Shown: positions 53,559-62,885 of the stretch, piece after piece
How positions within the stretch are numbered: the first letter of the stretch is position 1
Layout: each line of letters opens with the position of its first letter
DNA from: Desulfotomaculum sp.
GTDB taxonomy: Bacteria > Bacillota > Desulfotomaculia > Desulfotomaculales > Desulfohalotomaculaceae
Assembly: GCA_017656165.1 (NCBI GenBank)
Contig: JACDOL010000003.1
Coordinates: forward strand, 1-64,000
Direction: 5' to 3'
Length of the DNA stretch: 64,000 bases
Notes under the pieces: generated by a model
Told to the model about the DNA's origin: nothing
Seen by the model: the letters and a program-made list of their open reading frames with translations, nothing else
The model's database searches: none
Translations under genes and position numbers: made by a program

Positions 53559-55943
53559 TTACTGTAAACTTTTTCTACCCGTTTGTATCCATAATTGTTT
53601 TCCATCTGTTTTAACAATTACCGCCCCATGGGTATCTGTACGGTATATCCGGCTGCCTAATTGTTTAAGCGCTTTAATTGTTTCTGGAGCAGGATGACCA
53701 AACCTGTTGTTTTGCCCCACTGATATTACTGCTGCTTGCGGGTTGACCGCTTTAAAAAATTCCGGTTCAAAAGAACTGCTGCCGTGATGGGGAACTTTTA
53801 ATACATCAGCGTGCAGATCAGTACCTGTTTTAACTAATATGTACTGCTGGTCTTTTTCTATGTCGCCGGTAAATAAAAATATGCACTGGCCATAAGTTAT
53901 CTTAACCACTAATGAACTGTCATTAAGATTATTGCTGGGGCCAGAAGGTGACAGTATTTTTACTGCCACCTTGTCCCCCAGTCTTAATCTATCTCCTGCC
54001 CGTGCTTCTTTGACCATAATTCCCCTTTTATCTAGGTTTGATAATAACCTTTTATACTCTGTGGCGGGTAATTCTTGGATACCGCTAATTCTATCTCCTT
54101 TTCCCAACGGGGCTACCACCACAAGTTTTACCGGCAGGCGCTTTATAATGCCTGCAGCACCTCCGGCATGGTCTTCATGGGGATGACTAAGGATTAATAC
54201 ATCCAAGCTGTTTATACCCAACCTTTTAAGATAAGGAAGTACCACCTTATTGCCAGCACCAGTTTTAGTTTTAAACTCATCCTTCCAGCCCCCGGTATCA
54301 ATGAGCAAATTTTTACCGGCCGGCATCTGCACTAGGGCAGCATCTCCCTGCCCCACATCGATAAAATGTACAGCTAAAACATTTCTTCCTTGGTTTAAAA
54401 ACCAGCTGCCCAGTAAAACAATGATAAGCACAGCTGCCGAAGCACATATATACTTCTTACGTCCGGTTGAAACTTTACCCCTGCTGAATAGGTAGGGAAT
54501 ACAAGCTAGAAAAAAATAATATACTGCAATCATCCAAAACGGCGGTGACGGCAAAAATACTGCCGCATGACGTACCGAAGATATAGTTTTTACAATCCAA
54601 AACAGTAAGTCCAGCACCACTCCAGTGGAAGCATTAAGAATGTAAGCGGCAGGAATAAAAATTAATCCTATTAAAATAGAAATTCCACTTAATAGCATAA
54701 TTAATGATACCAGCGGTACCGATATAATATTGGCTGCTATTCCCACCAGTGAAATCATATTGTAATGATATGCTATCAATGGGGCTGCTGTTAATTCCGC
54801 TACCAGCGGTACCGCTATCACCAGTGTTATTTTAGAAGAGAGGAAACTTAAGAATTGCTGAACAGTAGGAGTAAGATATAAAAGCCCCCATGCAACGGCA
54901 AAAGAAAGCTGAAATCCCGGTTCAAATAAAGCCCATGGGTAAAACCATAATATTATCACCGCCGCCAGCGCCATGGCCGTGGGCCAGTCTTTTTCCCTGC
55001 CCAGCTGCCTGGCCCAGAGCGCTAAAACTCCCATAATAACAGCCCTGGTAACTGCTGGTCCCATACCTGTCATTAATGCATACAAAAAAAGTACCATTGT
55101 CCCTGCAGGTGCTTCCCAAGCTGGAGGTAGACGCAGCAGGTAAAATAGCATCATAAAAAAAGCCAGCACTAGTGCGACATGAAAACCGGATACACACAAA
55201 ATATGCACCATGCTCGCTGTCTGAAAGTCATTGCTTACTTCTTCAGAAATCATACCCCTGCTGCCAAACAGCATCCCCTGTACCAGCGCTGACTGTTCTG
55301 GTAAAAGAGTTTTCTCCAGTAACCCTGTCAGCTTATTCTTACACGTTAATGCTGCTTTTTTAATTCCACCGCAGGATAAAGTTCCTACTTTTTTTATTTT
55401 TTCACTATCCCACACCGGCATAACAACATATATGCCCCTGCGCTGCAGGTACTGCCGGTAATCAAACTGCCCGGGATTACCGGGAGAAGCAGCTGATTTC
55501 AATTTGCCATTGACATATAACAAGTCACCGTATGTAAAAACATTATCAGTTTCATAAACACAAACCTGTACAAGGCCCTGAACTGGCAGCACCCGTCCCT
55601 CAACCAGCAGCTTGTCAATCTTAAGCAGATAAAAGACTTTATCAGGTCGAGCATCCGGCTCTTTAACTACCGCCCCCACAATAGAAACTGGTTTATCTAG
55701 ATAACTCACCAGCTGATTATCACTTTTTAAATCTGCTGCCGAAGAGTTAGCAATTCCCAGGCAGAAACAAAGTGCTGCTAGAACCCGGCTGGTATTCCCA
55801 GTACACTTCAGGTAGCAAATAACAGCAGTTATAAGCAGAACTAATGAAATTACCAGCACCCACCCCAGCGATGTAGGATAGATATGCCCGGTAATAACAC
55901 CCATTATAAAGACCAGGCAGAATTGCATTAGCGGCCTATTCAT
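53559..55943 (-). CDS. comEC: ComEC/Rec2 DNA uptake channel
   Basis: ComEC carries transforming DNA through the membrane. The 794-residue protein has N-terminal helices and a DUF4131 OB-like domain (about 60-170). The competence membrane core follows (VLCVSGFHVALVLAFF-type motif, about 250-265), and then a C-terminal metallo-beta-lactamase-like domain with HFIDVGQGDAALVQMP, LILSHPHEDHAGG and KVPHHGSSS. All parts are present, so it looks functional. comEA is upstream. Confidence 0.96.
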   Translation of the reverse strand: MNRPLMQFCLVFIMGVITGHIYPTSLGWVLVISLVLLITAVICYLKCTGNTSRVLAALCFCLGIANSSAADLKSDNQLVSYLDKPVSIVGAVVKEPDARPDKVFYLLKIDKLLVEGRVLPVQGLVQVCVYETDNVFTYGDLLYVNGKLKSAASPGNPGQFDYRQYLQRRGIYVVMPVWDSEKIKKVGTLSCGGIKKAALTCKNKLTGLLEKTLLPEQSALVQGMLFGSRGMISEEVSNDFQTASMVHILCVSGFHVALVLAFFMMLFYLLRLPPAWEAPAGTMVLFLYALMTGMGPAVTRAVIMGVLALWARQLGREKDWPTAMALAAVIILWFYPWALFEPGFQLSFAVAWGLLYLTPTVQQFLSFLSSKITLVIAVPLVAELTAAPLIAYHYNMISLVGIAANIISVPLVSLIMLLSGISILIGLIFIPAAYILNASTGVVLDLLFWIVKTISSVRHAAVFLPSPPFWMIAVYYFFLACIPYLFSRGKVSTGRKKYICASAAVLIIVLLGSWFLNQGRNVLAVHFIDVGQGDAALVQMPAGKNLLIDTGGWKDEFKTKTGAGNKVVLPYLKRLGINSLDVLILSHPHEDHAGGAAGIIKRLPVKLVVVAPLGKGDRISGIQELPATEYKRLLSNLDKRGIMVKEARAGDRLRLGDKVAVKILSPSGPSNNLNDSSLVVKITYGQCIFLFTGDIEKDQQYILVKTGTDLHADVLKVPHHGSSSFEPEFFKAVNPQAAVISVGQNNRFGHPAPETIKALKQLGSRIYRTDTHGAVIVKTDGKQLWIQTGRKSLQ

Positions 55944-56040
55944 AAACTCACCTTATCTTAATTTTTTAGTGAATGCTGGTACCTATAAAAATAATTACAA
56001 TGATTTCAATGTCACGTAATTATTTTCAGCAATCACTTAG

Positions 56041-56664
56041 CTAATAGACAGATATCAAATTTTTTATGCTCTCATATTTCTTATCCCCTATACCCGGCAC
56101 TTTTTTTATTTCTTCTATCGATTTAAACATACCATTACTGCTGCGGTATTCAATTATCCGTTTTGAAAGTGCCGGACCTATACCCGGCAGCGAAGAAAGC
56201 TCAGCCTCCCCGGCAGCATTGATATTTATTTTCCTGCCGCCATCCCCCTGTAAATGCCCACCATTTCCGGTTAAAAGGGAGTTATCGCCCTGCATGTAAA
56301 CTGCTTGCCCCTCTTTATTTTTTATTAACGGCGGCACATAAATTTTCTGCCCATCAACCAGCGGTGCTGCCAGGTTTAACTTGTTTAAATCTGCATCTTT
56401 TTCCCCTCCAGCCATTTGCACAGCATCAATTACCCGGCTGTTTTGTTTCAACCTATATACCCCCGGTTTTTCCACTGCCCCGCTAACATGCACCACCACT
56501 TCTCGTTCAGCAGAAACATCTTTTTCTTCTTTTTCAGCCACCAGTACCGGCTGCTGGAAATTGGCTGCATACTTATGCTGTGCTAAACGGTAACCAGAAC
56601 CAAATAAAACCGCTGACAGTAAAATAATTATCACCAGCTGTTCCCTGCGCCCCAAATCAAACAT
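56041..56664 (-). CDS. comEA: ComEA DNA-binding competence protein
   Basis: ComEA binds incoming double-stranded DNA at the cell surface. The 207-residue protein has an N-terminal membrane anchor (about 7-27), a SLBB domain (VVVHVSGAVEKPGVYRLKQNSRVIDAV) and a C-terminal helix-hairpin-helix pair (INAAGEAELSSLPGIGPALSKRI, IEEIKKVPGIGDKKYESI). The ATG at 56664 is eight bases after AGG; the frame reaches 56673. Confidence 0.96.
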   Translation of the reverse strand: MFDLGRREQLVIIILLSAVLFGSGYRLAQHKYAANFQQPVLVAEKEEKDVSAEREVVVHVSGAVEKPGVYRLKQNSRVIDAVQMAGGEKDADLNKLNLAAPLVDGQKIYVPPLIKNKEGQAVYMQGDNSLLTGNGGHLQGDGGRKININAAGEAELSSLPGIGPALSKRIIEYRSSNGMFKSIEEIKKVPGIGDKKYESIKNLISVY

Positions 56665-56765
56665 TGACAGCACCTGCCAAAAATAATTAATACCTGTAAA
56701 TTCTTGACAAAGTGACGTTTTCCCTCTTTTTGTTTAAATATTCTCTACATTTTTTGCTTCTTAAA

Positions 56766-57437
56766 CTATGTATCACGCTCATTAATAAATAATTTACCAT
56801 CAGCTGTTAAGTAGGCTATTAAAACCTGCTCAAGCGATAGATTTTTTTCTTTGAGCTTTTTTATTATCCAATCTCTAGTTACATTTGCTTCTTTAAGAGA
56901 GCCATTTATTATCTCTCCGTCCATAACTAGTACCAGCGGAAGCCCCTCATAACCAGTAGGTATTCTCAAATCCCCGGGGGTTAACGGCCGTTTTTGGAAC
57001 TTTGGTATAACACTTAGCCTCCCGGAGTTTTCTAGTATAGCAAATTCTACATCTTGTATATCCACTACACCTTTTTCTCTCAACTGGGCCATCAAATCAT
57101 CCAGGTTGTATCTTGATTTTTTCATTTCACCACGCAGCAGTTTTCCGTTTTTTATAATTACCTGGGGTTCTCCACAAATCACCAATCTTATTGGTCTGCT
57201 AACCAATGTCAGCCAGGATAAAAATACTTCTAAAATTCCCAGCACGGTTATAGGAATTAAACCATGCCACAGCGGAATGTCTTTTTCCTCCATGGGAATG
57301 GCAGCCAATTCAGCAATAATTATGGCTACCACAAAATCAAAAGGCGAAAGCTGTCCTATTTCCCTTTTACCGGTAAGTCTTAAAATAAAAAGAACATAAA
57401 AATACACTATTATAGTCCGGAAAATAATATCCGCCAA
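56766..57437 (-). CDS. DUF421 family membrane protein (YetF/YcaP-like)
   Basis: The 223-residue protein has three N-terminal membrane helices, with the family signature RLTGKREIGQLSPFDFVVAIIIAELAAIP spanning the first loop. A cytosolic DUF421 domain follows, with VISKxG-like VIIKNGKLLRGEMKKSRYNLDDLMAQLR and DVEFAILENSGRLSVI. Relatives occur in spore-formers near sporulation genes, but function is not established. Confidence 0.9.
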   Translation of the reverse strand: MADIIFRTIIVYFYVLFILRLTGKREIGQLSPFDFVVAIIIAELAAIPMEEKDIPLWHGLIPITVLGILEVFLSWLTLVSRPIRLVICGEPQVIIKNGKLLRGEMKKSRYNLDDLMAQLREKGVVDIQDVEFAILENSGRLSVIPKFQKRPLTPGDLRIPTGYEGLPLVLVMDGEIINGSLKEANVTRDWIIKKLKEKNLSLEQVLIAYLTADGKLFINERDT

Positions 57438-57446
57438 AAAAAATCA

Positions 57447-57497
57447 CCAGCCTTGCCTGCAAATAAGGTCATATTATTATTTGCAGGCAGGACTGGC
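57447..57497 (-). terminator. Terminator of the DUF421 gene's upstream neighbour
   Basis: A long hairpin with arms CCTGCCTGCAAATAA and TTATTTGCAGGCAAGG is followed on the minus strand by GATTTTTTTT. It terminates the UPF0316 gene, and the T run overlaps the start region of the DUF421 gene. Confidence 0.8.
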
Positions 57498-57503
57498 ATC
57501 TAT

Positions 57504-58037
57504 TCATTTCCCCTTCCTGGCCCCGGGAAATACGCCTCCCCTAATACTGCGGGCATCAGAAATATTAAAAAAGGTGTTAGGTGCTGCCTCATCGAGCATT
57601 TTAATTACCCTGTTTAAGTCTCGGCGCTTCACTATTACAAAAAGTATCTGCTGCGGGCCGCTTCGTCCTGCTCCAACTACACTGGTTACTCCAAATCCCT
57701 GGTCACGCAGCATGTTAATAATATCCCCCGCTTTATCGCGGCGGGGGAATATCTGCAGTGATACATAGCCCACTGCCATTATACTCTCTATCCAACCCCC
57801 CACGTAATTTCCGGTAGCAAATCCGCCAGCATAGGCTATCACTTTAAAGGGATCATCCATCCCCCCGGCCATAACCTTATTTAAAGCTATGATAAATATA
57901 GCAACTTCAATAAAACCTATTACTGAGGCTGTAAATTTTTTCTCCCTGGTAAGCATTAAAATCCTAATCACATCCAGGGCCATATCTACAACCCGGGCAA
58001 AAAATATAAAAAGGTAGCCAAAGATTACGTCTTCCAA
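57504..58037 (-). CDS. UPF0316/DUF2179 membrane protein
   Basis: The 177-residue protein has three membrane helices (about 3-85), with the family block ARVVDMALDVIRILMLTREKK and GGFATGNYVGGWIE, followed by a C-terminal DUF2179 domain (VIVKRRDLNRVIKMLDEAAP). DUF2179 domains are also found in YitT-type proteins. Function is unknown. The TTG at 58037 has GGAGG eight bases upstream; the frame reaches 58103. Confidence 0.87.
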   Translation of the reverse strand: MEDVIFGYLFIFFARVVDMALDVIRILMLTREKKFTASVIGFIEVAIFIIALNKVMAGGMDDPFKVIAYAGGFATGNYVGGWIESIMAVGYVSLQIFPRRDKAGDIINMLRDQGFGVTSVVGAGRSGPQQILFVIVKRRDLNRVIKMLDEAAPNTFFNISDARSIRGGVFPGARKGK

Positions 58038-58068
58038 AAAAGCACCTCCAGCATTTATTCTTCTCAGC

Positions 58069-58134
58069 GGTAAGGTATTTACACCCCGGAAACACGCCAG
58101 CACATATAATTGAAGAACCCGGTAAATACCTTAA
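58069..58134. repeat. Complete inverted-repeat element of dispersed family
   Basis: The ends are AAGGTATTTAC (58072-58082) and GTAAATACCTT (58122-58132), a perfect 11-base inverted repeat extended by CCGG. The inside (AAACACGCCAGCACATATAATTGAAG, in part) matches the element at 21061. It lies between leuS and the UPF0316 gene. Confidence 0.68.
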
Positions 58135-58162
58135 CTATAATTAGACTTTCTAATAGTACAAA

Positions 58163-58210
58163 AAAGTTCCCCGCTAACCTATATTTATAAGATAAAGCGG
58201 AGAACTTTTG
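58163..58210 (-). terminator. Terminator of leuS
   Basis: Arms AAAAGTTCTCCGCTTT and AGCGGGGAACTTTTTT with a long AT-rich loop end in a T run on the minus strand, just past the leuS stop. Confidence 0.8.
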
Positions 58211-58221
58211 ATTTGTTTCCA

Positions 58222-60702
58222 TTATTTCACTACGATATTAACCAATTTCCCGGGCACTGCTATTGTTTTTACTACCTGCTTACCAGAGATAGCTTTTTGA
58301 ATTTTGGGCTGTTCCAAAGCATGTTTTTTCAGTTCATCAGTGCTGATATCAGCAGGAACCAGGATTCTATCCCGCACCTTACCGTTTACCTGTACTACAA
58401 TGGTAACTTCTTTTTCTATTATGGCCTTTTCATCATACTGGGGCCATGATTGACGGTGAACACTTTCACTGTACCCCAGAGCCTGCCATAATTCTTCAGT
58501 TATATGCGGCGCGAAAGGTGACAGCAGCAGAACTGTTATCTCCAGTGCCTCCCGCAGTACTGATTTGTTTCGCTCAGCCTGGGGGACTTTGTCCCGGTAA
58601 GTATAAACAGCATTTACCAATTCCATAATGGCACTAATGGCAGTATTAAAATTAAAGCGGGATTCAATATCCTCTGTCACCTTTTTAATGGTTTGGTGAG
58701 TGATGCGCCGTAGTTCTTCATGCACCCCTACCAGTTTCCCCGGATTTTCCAAGGAAGGCGCATCTTTAATCTCATCATACAGTGTATAATACAAGCGCCA
58801 CAGCCTGTTCAGGAATCTGTTGCATCCTTCAACTCCCCTGTCGCTCCACTCCAAATCACGTTCCGGTGGAGCAGCAAAGAGGATAAAAAGCCTTGCTGTA
58901 TCGGCACCGTATTTTTGTATAATTTCCTCCGGGCTTACTACATTGCCTTTGGATTTAGACATCTTGGCCCCATCTTTTAATACCATACCCTGGGTGAGAA
59001 GGTTTTTAAATGGTTCACGAACATTTACCAGGCCAAGGTCATGGAAAAACTTAGTAAAAAATCTCGAATACAGCAGGTGTAAAATGGCATGCTCAACACC
59101 GCCAATATATTGATCCACCGGCATCCAGCGTTCAGCTTTTTGCTTGTCCCATGGGCCATTTATTTCCTTTGGACTGGTATAACGCAGAAAGTACCAGCTG
59201 GAATCTATAAATGTATCCATTGTATCTGTCTCACGCTTTGCTTCCCCACCGCACTTGGGACATGTAGTATTAATAAAAGAATCATTATCCACCAAGGGAG
59301 ATTTTCCACTGGGATCAAATTCAACGTCGGTGGGAAGAATTACCGGCAGTTGATCTTCAGGCACTGGTACTGTTCCACATTTTTTACAGTAGACAATTGG
59401 TATTGGTGTTCCCCAGTAGCGCTGCCTGGAAATGAGCCAATCACGCAGGCGGTAGTTAACTTTCCTGCGCCCCAGGTTATTTTTTTCCAGCTTTTTAACT
59501 ATTTCTCCCATGGCCTTTTTGTTAGGGAGGCCATTAAATTCACCGGAATTAATTAACACCCCTTCGCCGGTATATGCCTTTTCTAAACCCTCTTTCTCAA
59601 GGTCTATACCTTCTGGCTGTATTACAGGTCTAATTGGCAGATTATACTTGGTGGCAAACTCAAAGTCCCGCTGGTCATGTGCTGGCACACCCATTACAGC
59701 ACCAGTACCGTATTCCAGCAGCACATAGTTCCCCACCAGGATAGGTATCAATTCACCGTTTACAGGGTTTATACAGTGAGCCCCGGTAAATACACCTTCT
59801 TTTTCTGCCGTAGTGCGTGCCAGCTCAGTCATGTTGCGAACTTTTTTAACAAAAGCAGCCACTTCTTCTTCATACTCTGTACCGGATATAATTGTTTGCA
59901 CCAGCGGGTGTTCTGGAGCCAGCACCATATAGGTAACACCGTATATTGTATCCGGCCTGGTAGTAAAAACTTCTATCTCTTCATCCAAGCCGCTTACTTT
60001 AAACTTAATTTCAGCACCTTCACTGCGGCCAATCCAATTCTCCTGCATTACTTTAACTTTTTCCGGCCAACCCTCTAAAAGCTTTAAATCATCCAGCAGC
60101 CGCTCTGCATAATCAGTAATGCGGAAAAACCACTGCTCCAGTTGGCGCTGTTCAACCTTACTATCACACCTCTCACAAGCACCATCTATTACCTGTTCAT
60201 TGGCCAATACTGTACCGCAGGATGGACACCAGTTCACTGAAGCTGTTTTTTTATAGCATTTGCCCTGTTCGTAAAGTTTAAGAAATATCCACTGGGTCCA
60301 ACGATAGTAATCGGGGTGGCAGGTAGCCACTTCCCTTTCCCAGTCATAGCTCAGTCCCAGCTGCTTGAGCTGTTTCTTCATATTGCTGATATTATCCCAT
60401 GTCCAGCCTGCTGGATGAACGCCGTGTTTAATGGCAGCATTTTCAGCCGGCAGGCCAAAAGCATCCCATCCCATGGGGTGAAGTACACGATAGCCCTGCA
60501 TAGTTTTAAAACGGGCCACTACATCGCCAATAGAATAATTACGGACATGCCCCATATGCAGTTTCCCTGAAGGATATGGGAACATCTCCAGGCAGTAGTA
60601 CTTGGGCCTTTCTGAATAATCGGGCGTATAGTAAACATTTTCTTCTTCCCATTTTTTCTGCCACTTTTGTTCAATATTTTTAGGGTTATAACGTTCCTGC
60701 AC
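58222..60702 (-). CDS. leuS: Leucine-tRNA ligase
   Basis: The 826-residue class I synthetase has the HIGH-type motif [19 protein letters not shown] (about 41-59), a CP1 editing domain with [20 protein letters not shown], a zinc region (CPKCGG), KMSKS in [18 protein letters not shown] (about 570-587) and an anticodon-binding domain. It lies behind an acyl-CoA synthetase gene in what appears to be a leucine T-box operon, and also has its own candidate promoter. Confidence 0.98.
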   Translation of the reverse strand: MQERYNPKNIEQKWQKKWEEENVYYTPDYSERPKYYCLEMFPYPSGKLHMGHVRNYSIGDVVARFKTMQGYRVLHPMGWDAFGLPAENAAIKHGVHPAGWTWDNISNMKKQLKQLGLSYDWEREVATCHPDYYRWTQWIFLKLYEQGKCYKKTASVNWCPSCGTVLANEQVIDGACERCDSKVEQRQLEQWFFRITDYAERLLDDLKLLEGWPEKVKVMQENWIGRSEGAEIKFKVSGLDEEIEVFTTRPDTIYGVTYMVLAPEHPLVQTIISGTEYEEEVAAFVKKVRNMTELARTTAEKEGVFTGAHCINPVNGELIPILVGNYVLLEYGTGAVMGVPAHDQRDFEFATKYNLPIRPVIQPEGIDLEKEGLEKAYTGEGVLINSGEFNGLPNKKAMGEIVKKLEKNNLGRRKVNYRLRDWLISRQRYWGTPIPIVYCKKCGTVPVPEDQLPVILPTDVEFDPSGKSPLVDNDSFINTTCPKCGGEAKRETDTMDTFIDSSWYFLRYTSPKEINGPWDKQKAERWMPVDQYIGGVEHAILHLLYSRFFTKFFHDLGLVNVREPFKNLLTQGMVLKDGAKMSKSKGNVVSPEEIIQKYGADTARLFILFAAPPERDLEWSDRGVEGCNRFLNRLWRLYYTLYDEIKDAPSLENPGKLVGVHEELRRITHQTIKKVTEDIESRFNFNTAISAIMELVNAVYTYRDKVPQAERNKSVLREALEITVLLLSPFAPHITEELWQALGYSESVHRQSWPQYDEKAIIEKEVTIVVQVNGKVRDRILVPADISTDELKKHALEQPKIQKAISGKQVVKTIAVPGKLVNIVVK

Positions 60703-60729
60703 TTCTTACGCCTCCCGTAAAAATTGGGT

Positions 60730-60751
60730 GGGGTAAACAAACGTTTACCCC
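60730..60751 (-). other. Hairpin ahead of leuS (weak terminator or 5' hairpin)
   Basis: GGGGTAAAC and GTTTACCCC form a nine-pair hairpin with a four-base loop. On the minus strand it is followed by ACCCAATTTTTA. It could be a leaky terminator behind the acyl-CoA synthetase gene. It also falls at the expected start of transcripts from the leuS promoter. Confidence 0.5.
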
Positions 60752-60755
60752 GCCT

Positions 60756-60784
60756 ATTTTATCATATTTTGTCAAATCACTCAA
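60756..60784 (-). promoter_or_regulatory. Candidate promoter of leuS
   Basis: On the minus strand TTGAGT (60779-60784) is separated by 17 bases from TAAAAT (60756-60761). It would let leuS be transcribed independently of the T-box. Confidence 0.5.
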
Positions 60785-60808
60785 CAAAATGAAATTTAGA
60801 ATATATAC

Positions 60809-62449
60809 TTATTTTAATCCCAGCATTTCTATGGCCTGTTCTCGAAGTTTAAATTTTTGCACTTTACCGCTGGCGGTAGTAGGATAATTATCTACAAATA
60901 ATATATACTGCGGAATCTTATAGCGAGCAATTTTATCAATACAATATTCTTGAATTTCTTCTTTTGTACATGATACCCCTTCTTTTAACTTGATAAAAGC
61001 CAGCACTTCCTCCCCGTACTTGCTGCTGGGAACTCCTACTACCTGCACTTCCTTTACCTTGGGATGAGTGTATAAAAATTCTTCAATTTCCCGGGGGTAA
61101 ATGTTTTCTCCCCCGCGGATAATCATATCTTTTAACCTCCCGGTAATTTTTAGGTAGCCATTCTCATCCGCAATACCCAGGTCCCCGGTATGCAGCCAGC
61201 CATCCTTGTCTATGGCCTGTGATGTGCTGACAGGGTCCTTGTAATAGCCTTTCATAACATTGTAACCCCGGGCACAGATTTCTCCCTGCACCCCTGCTGG
61301 AACCTCTTCCCCGGAAACAGGGTCAACAATTTTGACTTCTACATTGGGCAGTGCCCTGCCCACCGTATTAACTCTCAGTTCAATAGGGTCATCTGTTCTG
61401 GTCATAGTTATACCGGGAGATGCTTCAGTTTGACCATAAGTAATGGTAATTTCCTTCATATTCATCTTTTGAATAACTGCTTTCATAACTTCTATTGGAC
61501 AGGGAGCACCAGCCATTATTCCAGTGCGCAGGGATGAAAGATCATAATTCTCCTTATCCACTTCCTCCAGTTCCATTATAAACATGGTGGGTACTCCATG
61601 TACTGCTGTGCATCTTTCTTTTTCTATAGTTTTCAGCACTGCTTTAGGGTCAAATCTTTCCACCGGAACCATTGTGGCACCACTTACTACACAAGTTAAT
61701 GTTCCCAGCACACAACCAAAACAGTGGAAAAACGGTACAGGTATGCACAACCTATCCCTGTAGGTAAAATTTAAACACTGGGCAATGCTTTGAGCATTAA
61801 ATATCAAGTTAGTATGGGTCAGCATAACCCCTTTGGGGAAACCTGTGGTTCCAGAAGTAAACTGCATATTAATTACCTCATCTGATTCCAGGGAGTCCAT
61901 GCGGGCATCCAGTTCTTCCTCGGATACAGTCTCTGCCATGCCCAAAATATCATCCCAGGTTAACATGCCGGGGTGCTTTTTATTACCTAAAAGCACCACA
62001 TTCTTTAACAAAGGCAGTTTTTTACTATTTAGTTGACCAGGCTGACATTCTTTAAGTTCCGGGCAAAGACTGTAAATCATATCAGTGTAACTGGAACTTC
62101 TTGTACCATTAATCATAAATAAACTGGTACAGTCTGACTGTTTAAGCAGGTATTCCAGTTCAAAGGTTTTATAATTTGTATTTACAGTGACCAGTACTGC
62201 TCCCATTTTTCCAGTAGCAAACTGTAAAATTACCCATTGTGGAATATTAGTAGCCCAAACAGCAATATGGTCACCCTTTTTAATTCCCATGGCCATTAGA
62301 CCCCTAGCCACCCGGCGGCACAGCTGGTTAAATTCTTTATATGTGTAGCGCAGGTCCCGGTCTGTATATACCAGCGCTTCATTATCAGGATACATCTTGG
62401 CCATTTTTTCAAGCAAATGTCCTACGGTAATTTTGTCAGGTTTTTGCAT
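60809..62449 (-). CDS. AMP-forming acyl-CoA synthetase (fatty-acyl-CoA ligase type)
   Basis: The 546-residue protein is an ANL-family ligase that activates a carboxylic acid with ATP and CoA. It has the P-loop MQFTSGTTGFPKGVMLTH (about 184-201), YGQTEASPG, the hinge region HTGDLGIADENGYLKITGRLKDMIIRGGENIYP and the catalytic Lys in PTTASGKVQKFKLR. The closest type is medium/long-chain acyl-CoA synthetase; the exact acid cannot be read from sequence. The ATG at 62449 follows GAGGAGGGA. It lies between a leucine T-box and leuS. Confidence 0.88.
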   Translation of the reverse strand: MQKPDKITVGHLLEKMAKMYPDNEALVYTDRDLRYTYKEFNQLCRRVARGLMAMGIKKGDHIAVWATNIPQWVILQFATGKMGAVLVTVNTNYKTFELEYLLKQSDCTSLFMINGTRSSSYTDMIYSLCPELKECQPGQLNSKKLPLLKNVVLLGNKKHPGMLTWDDILGMAETVSEEELDARMDSLESDEVINMQFTSGTTGFPKGVMLTHTNLIFNAQSIAQCLNFTYRDRLCIPVPFFHCFGCVLGTLTCVVSGATMVPVERFDPKAVLKTIEKERCTAVHGVPTMFIMELEEVDKENYDLSSLRTGIMAGAPCPIEVMKAVIQKMNMKEITITYGQTEASPGITMTRTDDPIELRVNTVGRALPNVEVKIVDPVSGEEVPAGVQGEICARGYNVMKGYYKDPVSTSQAIDKDGWLHTGDLGIADENGYLKITGRLKDMIIRGGENIYPREIEEFLYTHPKVKEVQVVGVPSSKYGEEVLAFIKLKEGVSCTKEEIQEYCIDKIARYKIPQYILFVDNYPTTASGKVQKFKLREQAIEMLGLK

Positions 62450-62560
62450 ACTTATCCCTCCTCTAAACAATCAGAATATTCTGCAAATAATAGTTAAAAT
62501 AATTAGTAAGAGTTAAATACCTTGACTGCATCAAAAGTTATACTTTCTGATAATGCAAAA

Positions 62561-62878
62561 AACTCCCGTCCCTGTTAGGGACGGGAGTTTTTTCCCGCGG
62601 TACCACCCTAGTTGGTAGTAAAAATGGTGGAGCTGAGGGGGCTCGAACCCCTGGCCTCTTGAATGCCATTCAAGCGCTCTCCCAGCTGAGCTACAGCCCC
62701 ACGAATTACCCACTCTTGGTGTATATAACGGCCACCAACCGTCATGGAGTACATATCCCCCATGCATCTCAAGGGCGAGTTCAATGTTACGCTCACCGTC
62801 TCGCACCAACCGACGGCTCTCTGAAGAGCTGCACCATTTACTACTCCCTCTCATTGACTTTGTATCTCATGTTTTGAC
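62561..62878 (-). promoter_or_regulatory. Leucine T-box leader interrupted by a tRNA-Ala gene
   Basis: The minus-strand transcript has the stem I elements AGTAGTAAATGGTGC, CTTCAGAGAGCC and GGTTGGTGCGA. GAACTCGCCC places CUC (Leu) exactly where Bacillus glyQS has its GGC specifier. Then come a stem III-like hairpin, a complete tRNA-Ala, the T-box AGGGTGGTACCGCGG (62598-62612) and the terminator ACTCCCGTCCC/GGGACGGGAGT with six T (62563-62593). The bulge TGGT fits the ACCA end of tRNA-Leu. Without the 76-base tRNA the leader has normal T-box length. Confidence 0.9.
62625..62700 (-). tRNA. tRNA-Ala (anticodon GGC), embedded in T-box leader
   Basis: This is a 76-base cloverleaf with acceptor GGGGCTG/CAGCTCC including the G3-U70 pair that identifies alanine tRNAs, anticodon loop ATGGCAT, T-loop TTCGAGC, discriminator A and encoded CCA. 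No promoter lies between it and T-box stem I, so it should be cut out of the T-box transcript by RNase P and 3' processing. Confidence 0.96.
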
Positions 62879-62885
62879 GCGTTTT

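Noticed and set aside
62531-62854. Open reading frames on the minus strand covering the leucine T-box
   Set aside because: They are read from structured RNA (T-box, tRNA-Ala and terminator), not from protein-coding sequence.
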